Position numbers and translations under genes: made by a program | Assembly (NCBI GenBank): GCA_035079385.1 | Contig: JAVHKY010000052.1 | Location: 1,302,001-1,366,000 of the forward strand | DNA: 64,000 nucleotides | Reading direction: 5' to 3' | From: Aspidiotus rigidus | Taxonomy: Eukaryota > Arthropoda > Insecta > Hemiptera > Diaspididae | The notes under the pieces: model-generated | Seen by the model: the letters and a program-made list of their open reading frames with translations, nothing else | Database searches by the model: none | What the model was told of the DNA's origin: nothing | Part shown: positions 31,556 through 43,479 of the stretch, piece by piece | Numbering within the stretch: the stretch's first letter is position 1 | How the letters are laid out: every line of letters starts with the position of its first letter

Positions 31556-33598
31556 CTACGGTCGAGTCGCAGAACGCAGTTGCGGAGATGATAAATTGTA
31601 GTTTAACGTTTTGCTAACACGTAGAAATAATTTTGTAAGTAGGACAGCTCCCAACAGTTCCAGCCGAGGAATCGTCATCATTTTAAGCGGAGCCACCTTA
31701 GATTTGGCGCAGACGAGAATTGTGGAGCCAGTAGACGTGCGAATGTAAATCGTAGCGTCGTAAGCGCGATTGCTTGCATCAGAAAATCCAACTAGCTCGA
31801 AGTTAGATGCTTTGTAGTAACGCGGAACGCAGAACGCGGACAGCAAGTTCAGCTCATTGTAGTAAACCCGAAATCGCTGTTCCAGTTCAGGCGAAATGGG
31901 ATCGTCCCACTTTATTTCCTCCCGCCATAAATCCTGCAGCAGGATTTTCGCTCTGATTACAACAGGGGCTGCAAACCCAAGCGGATCGAATACTTGTGCA
32001 GCCAATGACGAAATGGCCCGTTTTGTGAGAGTCATTTGATCGATGTTGACTAGTTTTATGCTGAGAAAAAAACTATCACTAGACGGGTTCCACTGTAACC
32101 CAAGGATTGGAGCTGCTCCAGATGCTGTGAATTTAATTGATTTAAGTGGCTCTACCAGAGATGGGTCGAGAGACAGTAGAAATTCAGGTGAGTTTGACAT
32201 ATATTTCCGGAGCGGGAAATGTGCGCGTTCAAGTGTGGCATGAATTTCGTTTTGCTTGGTAATTGCTTCTCCAACTGAATCTGCTCCGGTGAGCAAATCA
32301 TCCATATAGAACTCACTAGCTATGGCGCGGGCTACATCTGGATGTTTCTGCTCTACTTCATGCGCGAGTTCTTGTAAGCAGCGAGTGGCGATGTAAGATG
32401 CGGGTGTTGTACCATAGGTGAGGGTCGTGAGTTCATACACATTAATTGGATCATTTGGATGGTCGCGCCATAAAATAGATTGAAATTTCCAATCATCAGG
32501 GTGCACGCCGATCCGGCGGTACATCATCGAGACGTCTCCTGAAAATGCTGTTTGATACTTCCTGAAAGTGATAAGGTTTGTGAATAGATCAGGCTGGATA
32601 GATGGACCAACCATTAGTGATTCATTCAACGATTTACCACCTGAACTCCTAACAGAAGCGTTGAATACTACCCGTAACTTTGTGGTCGAGTGATCTGGGC
32701 GGAGCATCGGCAAATGAGGTATGAAGAAACGGGCACAATCAAAATCAACGGGTACCATGTGGCCAAGTTGCTTGTACTCTCTCATGAAATCAACATATAA
32801 AGCGCGAGTTGATGAGTCCAATCTATTTTCACTTCGGAATAAGGAAGAACGAGCCTGCCTATAAGTATATGCTAGATTGGAGACTGGCAGCTTGAACGGG
32901 AGTCTTACTTGAAACCTTCCATCATCCAAACGAGTATGGGTTTCCGAGAAGTGCAACTCACACATCTCGTGCTCACTAAGTTTGGGTTTGGTCGAATTGA
33001 CCTCCTCAACTTCCCAAAATTTGGTCAACGCATCCTCGACCTTAACTGTCAGATGACAACAACGTTTATCTGGTTGAGGTTGCTGATTTAATGGACCTGC
33101 AGCAATCCAGCCAAAAGCCTCTAAAACCAAGTCGTCGATTAATTTCTTGTTGCCACTAAGCAACCGATTAGCAAATTCGCCTCCAATCAATATATCCACA
33201 TTTGATGACGGGAGATTACAGTCAGCAAGATTGAGGTCAACAGTAATGGCTTCTATCCGTTTTAGAGTAGTATTAGAAACTTCATACGGGATACGACCAA
33301 CCACATTTGCTTCTAGCTCTAAAGAGAAGGCGCTTGTTCGAGATTCTAAGCGAATAAATACGGACTGAGTGGAGTCCAGTTCATTTAGACTTACACCAAG
33401 AATGGTGGACAATGAGGATCGAGAAGTCAGACGGTGCCTGAGAACAAATGATTCTGAAATGAGGTTCGCTTGTGAGCAAGCATCAATAAGCACGCGGACT
33501 TTCACGCAAAATGAACCAAGTCGACAGTTAACAACTGCACTGGGCAATAGAATAATGCAGTTCTTTCGAGATGTGATTGTAAGTGCTGTCTTTTTCAA
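31556..33598 (-). pseudogene. BEL/Pao protease and reverse transcriptase part of pol
   Basis: 680 codons. The N-terminus holds the retropepsin-like motif VLIDACSQANLIS. The RT has FNASVRSSGGKSLN, the BEL-specific MYRRIGVHPDDW block and catalytic YMDD within EFYMDDLLTG, followed by QVFDPLGFAAPV and the start of RNase H (ELVGFSDAS). The frame ends at a stop at 31556, while family sequence resumes in another frame (ATAFCDST) near 31590, so one indel breaks it. No gag frame precedes it. Confidence 0.9.
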
Positions 33599-33965
33599 GA
33601 GAGAGGATTTCGCCCTCTGATGACTGAGACATATTTTAGCACAAATACAACCACCAACACTTTTTCTTTTCTTGACGTGACGATAAACGGGTTAACTCGA
33701 TTGACGCGGAGGTATATCAAAACTAAACAATGCAGAATCAGAAAGAAAAAGATAAAATGTCCAAGACCGACGAGTAGATTATTGACTGAGACCGAGATAC
33801 GAGATTTTTCGAGTGTGAACAATAATATTTTCGAGTGAGAAACAATTATATTTTCGAGTGTGCACAATAATATTTTCGAGTGGGAAACACTTATATTTTC
33901 GAGTGTGCGAGTAAAAACGAGTACACTGGCACTTTTTTTAAAATTAATCCGGTTCGGAGGACCAT
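33599..33965 (-). other. Residual 5' internal region of the BEL element
   Basis: Lies between the primer site and the protease start. It is too short for gag and no zinc-knuckle or capsid motif is seen, so gag has been deleted. Confidence 0.6.
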
Positions 33966-34151
33966 TGTTTTCGTACTTCTATAAAACGAGAACAGAAAAG
34001 TCGAGATGAAACGGGTATTATCTTTATTCGGGTTACTCTAACGAGTTCGAGATAGGTACTGACAACTTAGGATTTATACAACGGGCTCGAGCGAGCGGTA
34101 TCGGCAACTTCGGCCGGCTTGTACATGAAAAAAGCGATAACATACATAACA
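33966..34151 (-). repeat. BEL/Pao 5' LTR
   Basis: 186 bp; begins TGTTATGTATG in element orientation and is followed by the candidate primer-binding site at about 33947-33964. Confidence 0.95.
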
Positions 34152-34247
34152 ATCCTATTTCTATCTCTGGTTAGAGGAAAACGTGGTGTGCCGCTGCCCG
34201 CTAGTCTTGTATGTTTATTACATGAAATGACAAATACCAGACTACTT

Positions 34248-35913
34248 GGTTACGGTGACTGAGCACACTACCTTCAAATTCCTTATATATTATATGTAAA
34301 CGATTCTACTCCTCGAGACGATTCTAAAAATATATACTTTTTCTCCCCCCGACGATTTTTTCGCCAAGAAATCGTCGATCGAAGTTGCGCGAAATCAACA
34401 AAATCCGCGCGAAACTCTCATTCGAGTGATTCACGTTCGCGCCTTTTTTTGTACCGTAATCAGCGGGCAAACATTTCGCGCGCTTCACCTTCATATAACC
34501 CATTCGGGTAGTTTTGGTTGGCGCCTTTTTTTGTACCGCAATCAGCATGAATCATCAAAGTTGTGCGAAATCGACAAAATCCGCGCGAAACTCTCATTCG
34601 GGTGATTCACGTTCGCGCCTTTTTTTGTACCGTAATCAGCGGGCAAACATTTCGCGCGCTTCACCTTCATATAACCCATTCGGGTAATTTTGGTTGGCGC
34701 CTTTTTTTGTACCGCAATCAGCATGAATCATTCGCGCGCTTTTAATATTATTTTTATACGCCAATCGTTCGGGCGAGGTGGGAACGTGGGAGTTTTGAAG
34801 GGCGGGAAAATATTTTGGCGCGAGACAAATTTCCGTACTTTACAGGTAGTTTTGGTTGGCGCCTTTTTTTGTACCGCAATCAGCATGAATCATTCGCGCG
34901 CTTTTAATATTATTTTTATAGGGCAATCATTCGGGCGTCTTTGGTGAATATGCCAGTCGCCACAAACTTAATATGGAAGAGTGAAGATTAAAATGATAGG
35001 AGCTCCAACAATTTCATTTTTGTATTGACATCTCGGGTAATTGAGTACGCATGTCAAAAATTTCAAATTATATTTACAGGTAATACCTATTTTTTAAATT
35101 TTCTTACATCGCCATTTTTTATTACATGTATATGAATTTAATGTGATAAGTACAATATTTGCTTTTTTTCTTCCTGCAAAATTAGTCAAAAATTTCAATT
35201 TTTTTTATTTACGGGTAAAACCTATTCTTTTTAAATTTTCATGCATCGCCATCGCTATTATATATTTATGAATTTAATGTAATAAGTACAATATTCGTAT
35301 TTTTTATTCGTGCCAAATTACGCATTTTATGAAATCACATAGATTTTCGCGCCAACATTTATCTTCCCGCCGAATTACGTATTCTTTTGGCCTGTGTAAA
35401 TTTTGGCGCGAACATTTCTCCCGCCAATTTTAATCATTCCATAAACCACAACACGTCATTTCCCTCTTCAAGCAACCGATCATCATTGTTCATCCTGTTC
35501 GTTTGCTTCCTATAGAAATGCAGTTCATTGAACCCTATTGAATGGTTCACAATCACTTGTACACAAATGCAATACCCTTGTTCATTGAACTCTACCCAAC
35601 ACAGCAGGGACTCACGTTACTTCTTACCTGCATGTGCGTGAATAAAAGAATGTAAAAGGGAAAAGCGCGCGAACGAACTACCGAAACTACCAAAAGCGCG
35701 CTTAACGGGTTGTTACCTACGAGAAGAAGCGCGCCAATTTTGTTGATTTCGCGCGGATTTTGTCGATGTCGCGGAACTTCGATCGACGATTTCTTAGCGA
35801 AAAAATCGTCGGGGGGAGAAAAAGTATATATTTCTAGAGTCGTCTCGAGGAGTAGAATCGTTTACATATAATATATAAGGAATTTGAAGGTAGTGTGCTC
35901 AGTCACCGTAACC
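34248..35913. mobile_element. 1.67-kb non-autonomous TIR element, about 190-bp terminal repeats, 8-bp target duplication
   Basis: Starts GGTTACGGTGACTGAG and ends with the inverse CTCAGTCACCGTAACC. The arms stay highly similar for about 190 bp. GACTACTT is repeated exactly outside both ends (34240-34247 and 35914-35921). The interior has a 176-bp unit repeated from 34384 and from 34560, with a partial third copy near 34846, and is rich in GCGCG motifs. No transposase is present. The 8-bp duplication allows hAT, P, Merlin and others, but GGTTACGG is not a usual hAT start, so the superfamily is open. Confidence 0.88.
34384..34735. repeat. 176-bp tandem repeat, two units
   Basis: Units start at 34384 (GTTGCGCGAAATC) and 34560 (GTTGTGCGAAATC), each ending near CAATCAGCATGAATCA. 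They lie inside the TIR element and create short mirrored frames that are not genes. Confidence 0.9.
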
Positions 35914-35921
35914 GACTACTT

Positions 35922-36846
35922 GTAACCTAGTGAGTTAATAATAGAAATGATGACTTTTCTTCAGATGGTTGACTATTCTGTCTTCTGGAGTCAAGATTTT
36001 GTGATGACAGTCTGTTGATCGCTCTTCAAAAGATCACCAAGTGTTTGCAGTTTTATCTAGAGTAAAGAATAAAAGATTTTTTTTTTCTTATGAACTCACG
36101 TAAAAGTTCTAAGTTGTCGGAGTGGGGAACGTTGGTTTAACAAACTGACCTCTTCACTCAAACCAGTACATCATGTATTGTGATTCAAGAACCACCTACA
36201 AAATAGAATTCTGTTCAAGCAAAAAACATTCTATTGTCCAAGACAACAGGTTTTTTTAGCAAAAAAAACATTTTTTTCTCCCAGAAAACATGTTATTAGG
36301 CAAAAAAACATTTCTATCTTCTATCAAAAAATAGTACATTTTGTAATAAGTGGCGAAAACCAACGATATTAGAACGAGCGCAGTGTAGCCACACGAGCGG
36401 AGCGAGTGTGGATAAGCGAGTTCTAATATCGTTTGTTTTCAACACGAATTACAAACAGTACTTTTTATAATACATGTAGTGAAAGGAACACTTGGGCCTA
36501 CAATTTAAATTGGTTATCGTTCAAAAAGAATGTTTACAAATTTTTCGAATGGCACCACTGACTTGATTTTCGCCACCGGTAAAACATTTTCGCCACTGGT
36601 AAAACATTTTCGCCACGGTTCTGATAACGGCATGTTTCGCTACGAAAAACGAACGCAATACGCAGCACTTTCGCTTCATGTATTATAAAAAAATAATTAA
36701 TGTCTCAAGATTTTTTAATGAAATCTCAAGATTTTTTGCCACATCATCTCAAGATTTTTGAAAAGTCGAGTTGGCAGCACTTACGTATAAAAAAGGTGGA
36801 AGAACATCAGAGCGTACTGTTTGATGAGTTTTTAATAAATAATTTA
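35922..36846. other. AT-rich DNA with an imperfect palindrome
   Basis: 36320-36475 forms an inverted repeat around CGATATTAGAAC and GTTCTAATATCG. Downstream there are short TTTTCGCCAC repeats (36568-36620) and several TCTCAAGATTTT repeats at 36705-36760, also found inverted near 28640-28705. No gene seen. Confidence 0.5.
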
Positions 36847-36984
36847 TAGTCTGTCCGCAAATAGAATGGGTCACGTAAACAAACCCGCGACCCACTTTCA
36901 TGCAGAAAAAATTGATTACAATGCGAGGAGCGGTTTGCGGGTTTGCTTAGGGGTATGTGACCCATTCTATTTGCGGACAGACTA
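36847..36984. mobile_element. TA-flanked MITE (138 bp)
   Basis: Terminal inverted repeats of about 30 bp starting TAGTCTGTCCGCAAATAGAA, flanked by TA on both sides. End motif and length match the element at 28359-28493. Confidence 0.85.
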
Positions 36985-37130
36985 TAGTAAACGGTGTATT
37001 GTGTTATCATTTCACAATAGTTTTTAGCGTACAAAGATTTTCCAACCTGCAACCAAATTTTCTAAAGATAGTGAGTGTGATATTCTAGATTCCTAGCTTA
37101 GTAATCCTCAATTCAATTTCAATTGTACTT

Positions 37131-37514
37131 GAGGAGGTATTTGTAAAAAGGGCCTTTGCAAGGAAATTTTTGAGATTGAAAAATGAATTTGAAGTTTTGG
37201 ATGAATATAACTTTGCAGCAATAAGTTTAATCAAAAACAGTGTAAGGACAAAAATTGAAGAGCAACTCTTTTTCTATAAAATGCAATAATTAGATTGTCA
37301 ATCTGTTGAATAGTAAATTCATAAAGAACGGAAGAAAAAAAGATGGCGGAGGCCCTTCTTGCAGAGAAAGGATAAAATCCCATATAAGCCAATACTAAAA
37401 AAAAAAAAAAAAAAAAATTGAAAAATATGGGCATTTGACTGAAACGTCCAAAAATCATGATCTCGGTAAAAAGGGCCTCCGCTCGATGGAGGCCCTTTTT
37501 ACAGATAACTCCTC
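37131..37514. mobile_element. TIR element with 4-bp target duplication (384 bp)
   Basis: The left end GAGGAGGTATTTGTAAAAAG is mirrored by the right end with three mismatches in 25. ACTT lies on both sides (37127-37130 and 37515-37518). The interior contains a 15-bp-stem hairpin at 37467-37502. It splits a repeat family A copy; the unsplit version is seen near 44195. Confidence 0.75.
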
Positions 37515-37647
37515 ACTTGTGGTTTTAGCGCACACAAAGATTCTCATTTTTAGGGTCGGCGCCGGTGCAGGCGCTAGCTGACCGTATTGTAATCACTTTT
37601 TAGGATTGGCGCAGGCGCTAACCGACCATATTGTAATCACTTTTTTC

Positions 37648-38135
37648 TAGTGATGGGCGGTTATCGGTTATTAACCGATTAATCGGTTTATTCTTGGGTA
37701 AAATTAACCGAAAATCAGGTTTATTTGTAATTAACAGTTGACCTGAAAAACCGGTTAATAAGGGCGCATAAACCGATTAACCGCCAAAATTTAAAATTTT
37801 TCAACAATTTTGAATTTTAAGTTGATAATTTGACAAATTTGAAGCACCAGGTGGAGGAAATAGGAATTATCAATAAAGATATTTCTCAATCAATAACACA
37901 TACATAAGCGATCTTGCTTCTCTATTTTTTCAATTTTTGCAATTTTGAGAGCAAAAAAGTGGAAGACCTTAGCGCTCCTAGCGGAATTTTTCGAGAACTA
38001 ACAGCAATCCGCATAGGTGCCAGTTAACCGGTTAATCGGTTTATTCGGAGGTTTTCAACCGATTAACCGGTTACAATGATCTTTAATAAACCGTTTAACC
38101 GGTATATTGAAATAACCGATAACCGCCCATCACTA
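37648..38135. mobile_element. hAT-like MITE (488 bp) with 8-bp target duplication
   Basis: Ends are TAGTGATGGGCGGTTATCGG and its inverse. CTTTTTTC is repeated exactly at 37640-37647 and 38136-38143. The interior is filled with degenerate AACCGATTAATCGGTT-type units. No coding content. Confidence 0.9.
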
Positions 38136-38143
38136 CTTTTTTC

Positions 38144-39056
38144 TTCATCTTCGTCTCAGTTAAGACGCTGACGTCATGGTCGAGTAAGCTGTATGCTGTA
38201 CAGTCTCGAGTCTTTGGCTTTTGGCGTGTTATCATTGCATTTTGCGTTTTGATTGAATTCAACTGTTGTGGTCGTAGGAATCACATAGGAACGGAACAAT
38301 AAAAATAGTAGTCTCTTTATTATCGAACATTCCAACGTTCGCAATAATAAATTTGATATGTTCAAATTGCAAGTTTATTAATCATTTTAATGATTAGATT
38401 CAGATGACTACAAATGGAACCAAACGTCTTAATTGCGATGGAAAAGAATTAGAGTGATGAAATATGAATTCTTGAAATTGGTCTAAATAATGTGAATGGT
38501 GAAGCGGTAGGTAGAGCAAAATATGAAATGAATGATCGTTGAGTATCCTGATCATAAAATCGGTATCTAATTACAATGATTCTATATAGTCTCCAATCTG
38601 AGTTTGTATGGTATAGTTCTATTCATAGATCGTGAAAAGCCAAGTGGAAAGTATGAGGTAAGAACAGTTCTGATGAATAATTATCGAAATTTTATTATTT
38701 CAACTTGCAGTCTGTGTAAGGTACCTACGTGTATTTAGTTTCTAGTACCGGAATTATCTTACGCCTGAGTTAGAAGCCGAATATCATTCAAATCAATATT
38801 ATTTCGCAATGTTTACAAAGATGTAGGCCTATTGGAATCGAATTTTTTGGTTTTGACGGAATGTGAATATCGTTATAAGGAGAAGCTTGTTGGAATTACT
38901 TCTATGACTTGGTTTGATACACTGTACGTATACGCTAATATGACAGATATACAGATAGATAGACAAAAGCTGAACATAATTCACAAAGCTTCTTTTATCA
39001 ATTAATTGTTGAGCGTTTGTTTCTTTTACTATATTTTTATGAAATGAGATTGTACT
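38144..39056 (+). repeat. Repeat family A copy, part
   Basis: Begins with AAGACGCTGACGTCATGGTC, which recurs at about 44345, followed by diverged family sequence. No gene is visible. The upstream parts of this copy are at about 37060-37130 and 37519-37640. Confidence 0.5.
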
Positions 39057-39061
39057 CAAGT

Positions 39062-39449
39062 CAGGGTGTCTACCAGGTCAACTAAGTCAATTAAAGTCAA
39101 CGTTTTTGAAACATGGTCAACTAAGTCAAGTAAAGTCGACTTTTCTATCCGTAGGTCAACTAAAAAGTCCAAAAATGCATAATTTTGTGTAAAGAATGTT
39201 TTTCACATGTCTTCCTATACCTATGTACAATATCATGATATAATTAACAAACTGTTGACTTTTAAAATGACTCTTTTTCTCAATTAAATATTAATTCTTG
39301 CGAACGAATAAAAAAATACCGAAATTACGATATTAGTTTTGAGAGAGGGAGGGAGGGAGTTTGATATTTTTTTTAGAATCAAATAAAATATCGAAAAAAG
39401 GTCAACTAATGTCAACTATTTCCATTTTCCAATTCTGGTAGACACCCTG
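39062..39449. mobile_element. TIR element (388 bp) with 5-bp target duplication
   Basis: Begins CAGGGTGTCTACC and ends GGTAGACACCCTG. CAAGT is on both sides (39057-39061 and 39450-39454). The same site without the insertion exists, inverted, near 25955-25962, which confirms both ends. Interior TCAACTAAGTCAA repeats; no coding capacity; superfamily unknown. Confidence 0.88.
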
Positions 39450-39454
39450 CAAGT

Positions 39455-40431
39455 GGAGGTTAGATTAGTCATCTATTCAATAAGATGTGATTAGGAGAGT
39501 ATTGATGAATAGATTATATTTCATCAGAGATTGCTCAGCTCCTAACAAATTGGACGCGAGAGAGATTATTTCTAAGAACAATTCTACTATCTGCAAGTTA
39601 TGAAATACAAATGAAACGATGATTTTTTACAATGCAATGGGAAACTGAAAGAATAATTGCGAATAAAAACGTAGGGAACAGAATGATTTAAGAGTCGATC
39701 ATGGATCGCGAATGCGGTATCCCGGCTTTGTGGTCCGCGATTCAATTTTGTATTCTAATTTACCTATACTTAGATCTAAGTACTTTGAAGATGACTACAA
39801 AGGTAGTGTAATAATTACATTGTTGGGTTTTGAGCAGACAAATGAAGTTTGTGGTAGTATTAATTAATCAAGGATTTCAATTCTATGTAATGTTAGGCCT
39901 ACGATTTGTGTTTCTTATTATTCTTATTTCATGACAAAAATGACAATTGTTGGAAGGGTGTAATATCAGCGTTGTTTGTACTCAACAGTGGTTACTTCAG
40001 GTTATTGCTCATTAATTGTTGAGTGTTAGCTTTTACAAATAGAATCAAAAAGATGTGATGTGAAATCTTGAAAAGGCGGTTCACACAATATGAATGAAAT
40101 TGAATACAAATGAAAGGGAATGTCTTACAACGCGATGGGAATATGAAATGAATAATTACAAATAAAAAAGCGCAGGAAATAGGATGATCAAAAATTGATT
40201 GTGAATGTGATATCCTAGCTTTGTAATATCAGTCATTTGCCGTCCCCCTAACAGCCCGCCCGCGGGGTGCTTGTTCCTTCTTCTTCTTTCTTCTTTAGGT
40301 AAGTTCAGACGCTCACGTTACGGTCGTCCACAACGCCGTAAGTTGGGGGTATTTTTATTCAGGTGATGTATGATACTGTGTTACTGATGCCTAGCCTATC
40401 TTGTTTTGTGTTGTTTCTTGTGTCTTCGTGT
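39455..40431 (+). repeat. Repeat family A copy
   Basis: Best-preserved plus-strand copy. It includes the module CCCGCCCGCGGGGTGCTTGT near 40254, which recurs near 43083 (diverged) and 44309. It aligns with 43560-44220 and, inverted, with 25219-25990. No protein-coding potential recognised. Confidence 0.7.
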
Positions 40432-40439
40432 GTTCGCAT

Positions 40440-41254
40440 CACGGTACATTATAGAGGTATTGACATGACGCAAAATTTCTGTCGCACAAACTGTGTTAAT
40501 TCATACGGAATTCCGCTACGCTTGCAGCGATGGTTTGAATACCTTCCACACCCCACCTATGTCGGAACCTTACCGGAGGTACCCTAATATTGACAAAATT
40601 TTCGAGGGTTGTAAAAGATGAAGAAATTCACCTAAGAAGATAATTTTTTTTTTAATAAGTAGAGCATAGTGAGTTGTCTATTTGTACCCAGTTTCAGTTT
40701 TGTAGGTTAATACCTGATTCCTCAACAAATTTTTAAAAATTGATGAATTTACATTACATAGTATTCCTGCTTAGTAATACCTTGCAACGCTCCTAGCGTA
40801 GATTACATTAACTGACACAACTCATGCGACAATTGGGATGTTAACCTATGTTTGGTAGCGCTAGAATCGCCTTCCTCTCTCGCCGCACTCACTTGAATTT
40901 CTGGGCGACGATTTTACGTTCAATGTATTCGGCCATAAGAAACGAGATTTTCAATTAGTCGTAGATGACTCAATACTTCACCATTAGAATTACTTCTTTC
41001 AGTTATCGATTCTCTTGAAGTGTTTAAACGATTTATAGGATATAATTTTTTGATATTACGAATTGTAATAATTTAAATCGAATTGTAATAATTTAAATTG
41101 TATTTGAAAATTGCAAATTCCCCATCATGAAGCATGGTACGTTAAAATTACCCCCCACATGTTCCAGCACGGCTACCAACTTTGGGTTAACATCCCAATA
41201 ACAAACGCCTCCAATAAATATACATTTGTGTCAATACCTCTATAATGTACCGTG
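40440..41254. mobile_element. TIR element (815 bp) with 8-bp target duplication
   Basis: CACGGTACATTATAGAGGTA at the left end is mirrored exactly at the right end. The flanks are GTTCGCAT (40432-40439) and GTTTGCAT (41255-41262), one mismatch. The uninterrupted site appears near 43470-43480. An inner inverted pair (GGGATGTTAACC) lies at about 40837 and 41184. No transposase seen. Confidence 0.82.
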
Positions 41255-41262
41255 GTTTGCAT

Positions 41263-41692
41263 TCATCAGCATATTAATATATTTGATGAATTTATTTTCC
41301 TTTAATGAATACAAATGAAGCGAGATGTCTTACGCAAATGGGATATCCTAGCTTTGTGATCTGCGATTCTGTTGGAAGGGTGTATAATATGAGCGTTATT
41401 TGTACTCAACAGTGGTTAGTTCAGGTTATTGCTCATTAATTGTTGAGTATGTTAGCTTTTACATATAGAATAAAAAAGATGTGAATACTTGAAATTGGTT
41501 TAAACAATATGAATGAAATTAAATAGGTACCTACAAATGAAAGGGAATGTGGTACAACGCAATGGAAATATGAAATGAATAATTACAAATAAAAACAGGA
41601 AATATAATGATTATTGATCATGGATTGTGAATGTGATATCGCCTGGCTTTGTAATCTGCCATTCAATTTCAGTTTGTACTTGTTCCTATATA
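41263..41692 (+). repeat. Repeat family A copy, partial
   Basis: Similar to 40010-40230 and 43975-44170. Interrupted at 41701 by a hAT-like element and resumed after 42480. Confidence 0.6.
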
Positions 41693-41700
41693 CTTTTGAG

Positions 41701-42471
41701 CAGAGTATTGCAGCCAGCCGAAAGCCAAAAGCCGAAAGCCGAATTCAGCCAAATTTTCGGCCATTAAGCCGAAAGCCGAAAGCCAGCTTTATGTTGACTC
41801 TTGGAAGCCGAAAGCCAAATTAAGCCGAATTTTTTCGGCTTATTTCCCCTTCCCCCCAAATGACGTGAGACACGCAGTTCTCGATCTTGTAGGCTGTAAT
41901 CTGTATAGCAGGCTAGCAGCATCAATCTGAACTGGTGATCCCTGTTATCAGAGTCTGCTTGTTATAACTGGTACTATTGAATATTAGTCGTGTTTTTGAT
42001 TTTGACATACTGTCTGCACTCTGTTGCGTGCATTGATCGGGAGAAAGAATAACTTGTGCCACTGCTGATTCCAAACTCATTTTATCAGATGTGAATTGAA
42101 TTCAATGAATTGATCTCAAAAATTTCGATGCTCAAACCTCAAACTACACGCTTCCCTCAGCAGCAGTCTGGCTTACCATGTTTTCGGCTTTCTGCCTCGT
42201 TTGTCAATTTGTCACTCAATCCACAGAACACAGATTCAGATTTTTGTTACATTTTTCATTCCCTGGCTGCAACAAACCAACAACAAAATCATCAGCCAGC
42301 CAAAAATCAGCTGAAATCCCGCCAAACAATCAGCGATCAGCCAGCCATAAGTCAGCCAAAAGCCAGCCAAATTTTTCTGATCAGCCATAAGCCGTAAGCC
42401 GAATCCAAATTTTTGAAGGTCGTCAGCTTCAGCCCTAAGCCGAAGCCGAATTTTTTGGCTGCAATTCTCTG
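41701..42471. mobile_element. hAT-like element (771 bp) rich in GCCGAAA repeats
   Basis: Starts CAGAGTATTGCAGCCA and ends TGGCTGCAATTCTCTG. CTTTTGAG is repeated exactly on both sides (41693-41700 and 42472-42479), the 8-bp hAT hallmark. Subterminal regions consist of degenerate AGCCGAA/AGCCAAA units. No transposase frame; small plus-strand frames follow the repeats. Confidence 0.9.
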
Positions 42472-42479
42472 CTTTTGAG

Positions 42480-43479
42480 TTTCAATGATAGGTTTTGACG
42501 GGCCGTGGTTTTGAGCAGTAAAGTCAATTTTGTGATAGTATTATTGAAGTTGGCGCAGTTTGTGTTTCAACTAGTTTCAACCTGAGTTTGTAGGTAGTTC
42601 TCATATTTGATGGAAAGCTAATAGAAGAAAATGTTTAGGTATGATGACACTCCTGTGTAGGTGAATAGGTACCTAATCATCAAAATTATATTATTGGGTT
42701 GCAGTGTATTACCTAGTTTCTAATCTGGGTTTGCCTGTCTGCGTTTTGTACCAAATTAGGGAATTACATCGCAAAATTAGCCAACTATCATTCACTATTT
42801 TTGTTGTGAAGGAATTCATTTATTTTGTTTAAAACCTATCGTATCAAATAGTAGAAGAGAAAAAAGGTTTGAGTTTTTCATATTACAGGATATATTAGCA
42901 AGTACAAGTAATTATTATTTTCATAATTATTCAACTATTGAGACTGATAATTGAGAATTAATGCATTCAATTATTTATTGTGGGATATTCGTTTTTTCCA
43001 TGTGAGAGCTTGTAATTGGCCTAATTGCAAATTGTACTTGTAATCTATTTTTTCTATAGAGAAAACATTGGCCGACCCTCTTATCACCTCGTGCAATGCA
43101 CGGGGTGCTTGTTTCTTCTTCTTTGGTCTCAGTTAAGACGATGACGTCACAGCATGAACGCATTAAGTTGTGGGTATTTTTAATGGTACTGTGTCATGAC
43201 TTGTATCTTGTTCATTTCTTTGTGCGTTATGTAGTATTGCCCCTGATGAAGACGACAGAGTCGTCGAAACGTCGGGTTTAATTTGTGTGTTTTTGTTTTT
43301 GTTGACGTCAGTGCCTTTAAAAATTTATTATAATTGCGTTAATGCGTTTTGCGTTCCAATCATATTCAATGTTCATTGTTTTGTGGTTGTTGATTCTGAT
43401 GGCGAAATTTTCTGCCGAGAAGAGTTTTGTAGCCTATCTTGTTTTGTGTTGTTTCTTGTGTCTTTGCGTGTTCGCATTG
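42480..43479 (+). repeat. Diverged repeat family A sequence
   Basis: Contains a diverged GGGGTGCTTGTTTCTTCTTC module near 43100 and a GACGATGACGTCA segment near 43136, shared with other copies. No gene recognised. Confidence 0.45.

Larger units (their letters stand above)
29560..34151 (-). mobile_element. BEL/Pao LTR retrotransposon lacking gag
   Basis: Two 186-bp LTRs (29560-29745 and 33966-34151) differ at only two positions and have TGT..ACA ends in element orientation. ATCCT flanks both outer sides (29555-29559 and 34152-34156), a 5-bp target duplication. A purine-rich tract (GGGGAGTA) precedes the 3' LTR, and an 18-base primer-site candidate starting TGGTCCTCC follows the 5' LTR. Internally there is a protease-RT-RNase H-integrase region, but only about 370 bp where gag should be. 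Confidence 0.95.

Noticed and set aside
34324..34947. Paired similar frames with a shared KKAPTK motif
   Set aside because: They mirror the 176-bp tandem repeat inside a non-autonomous element.
42110..42397. Plus-strand frame rich in Gln, Asn and Lys
   Set aside because: It follows the degenerate AGCC/CAGCC repeats of the hAT-like element at 41701.
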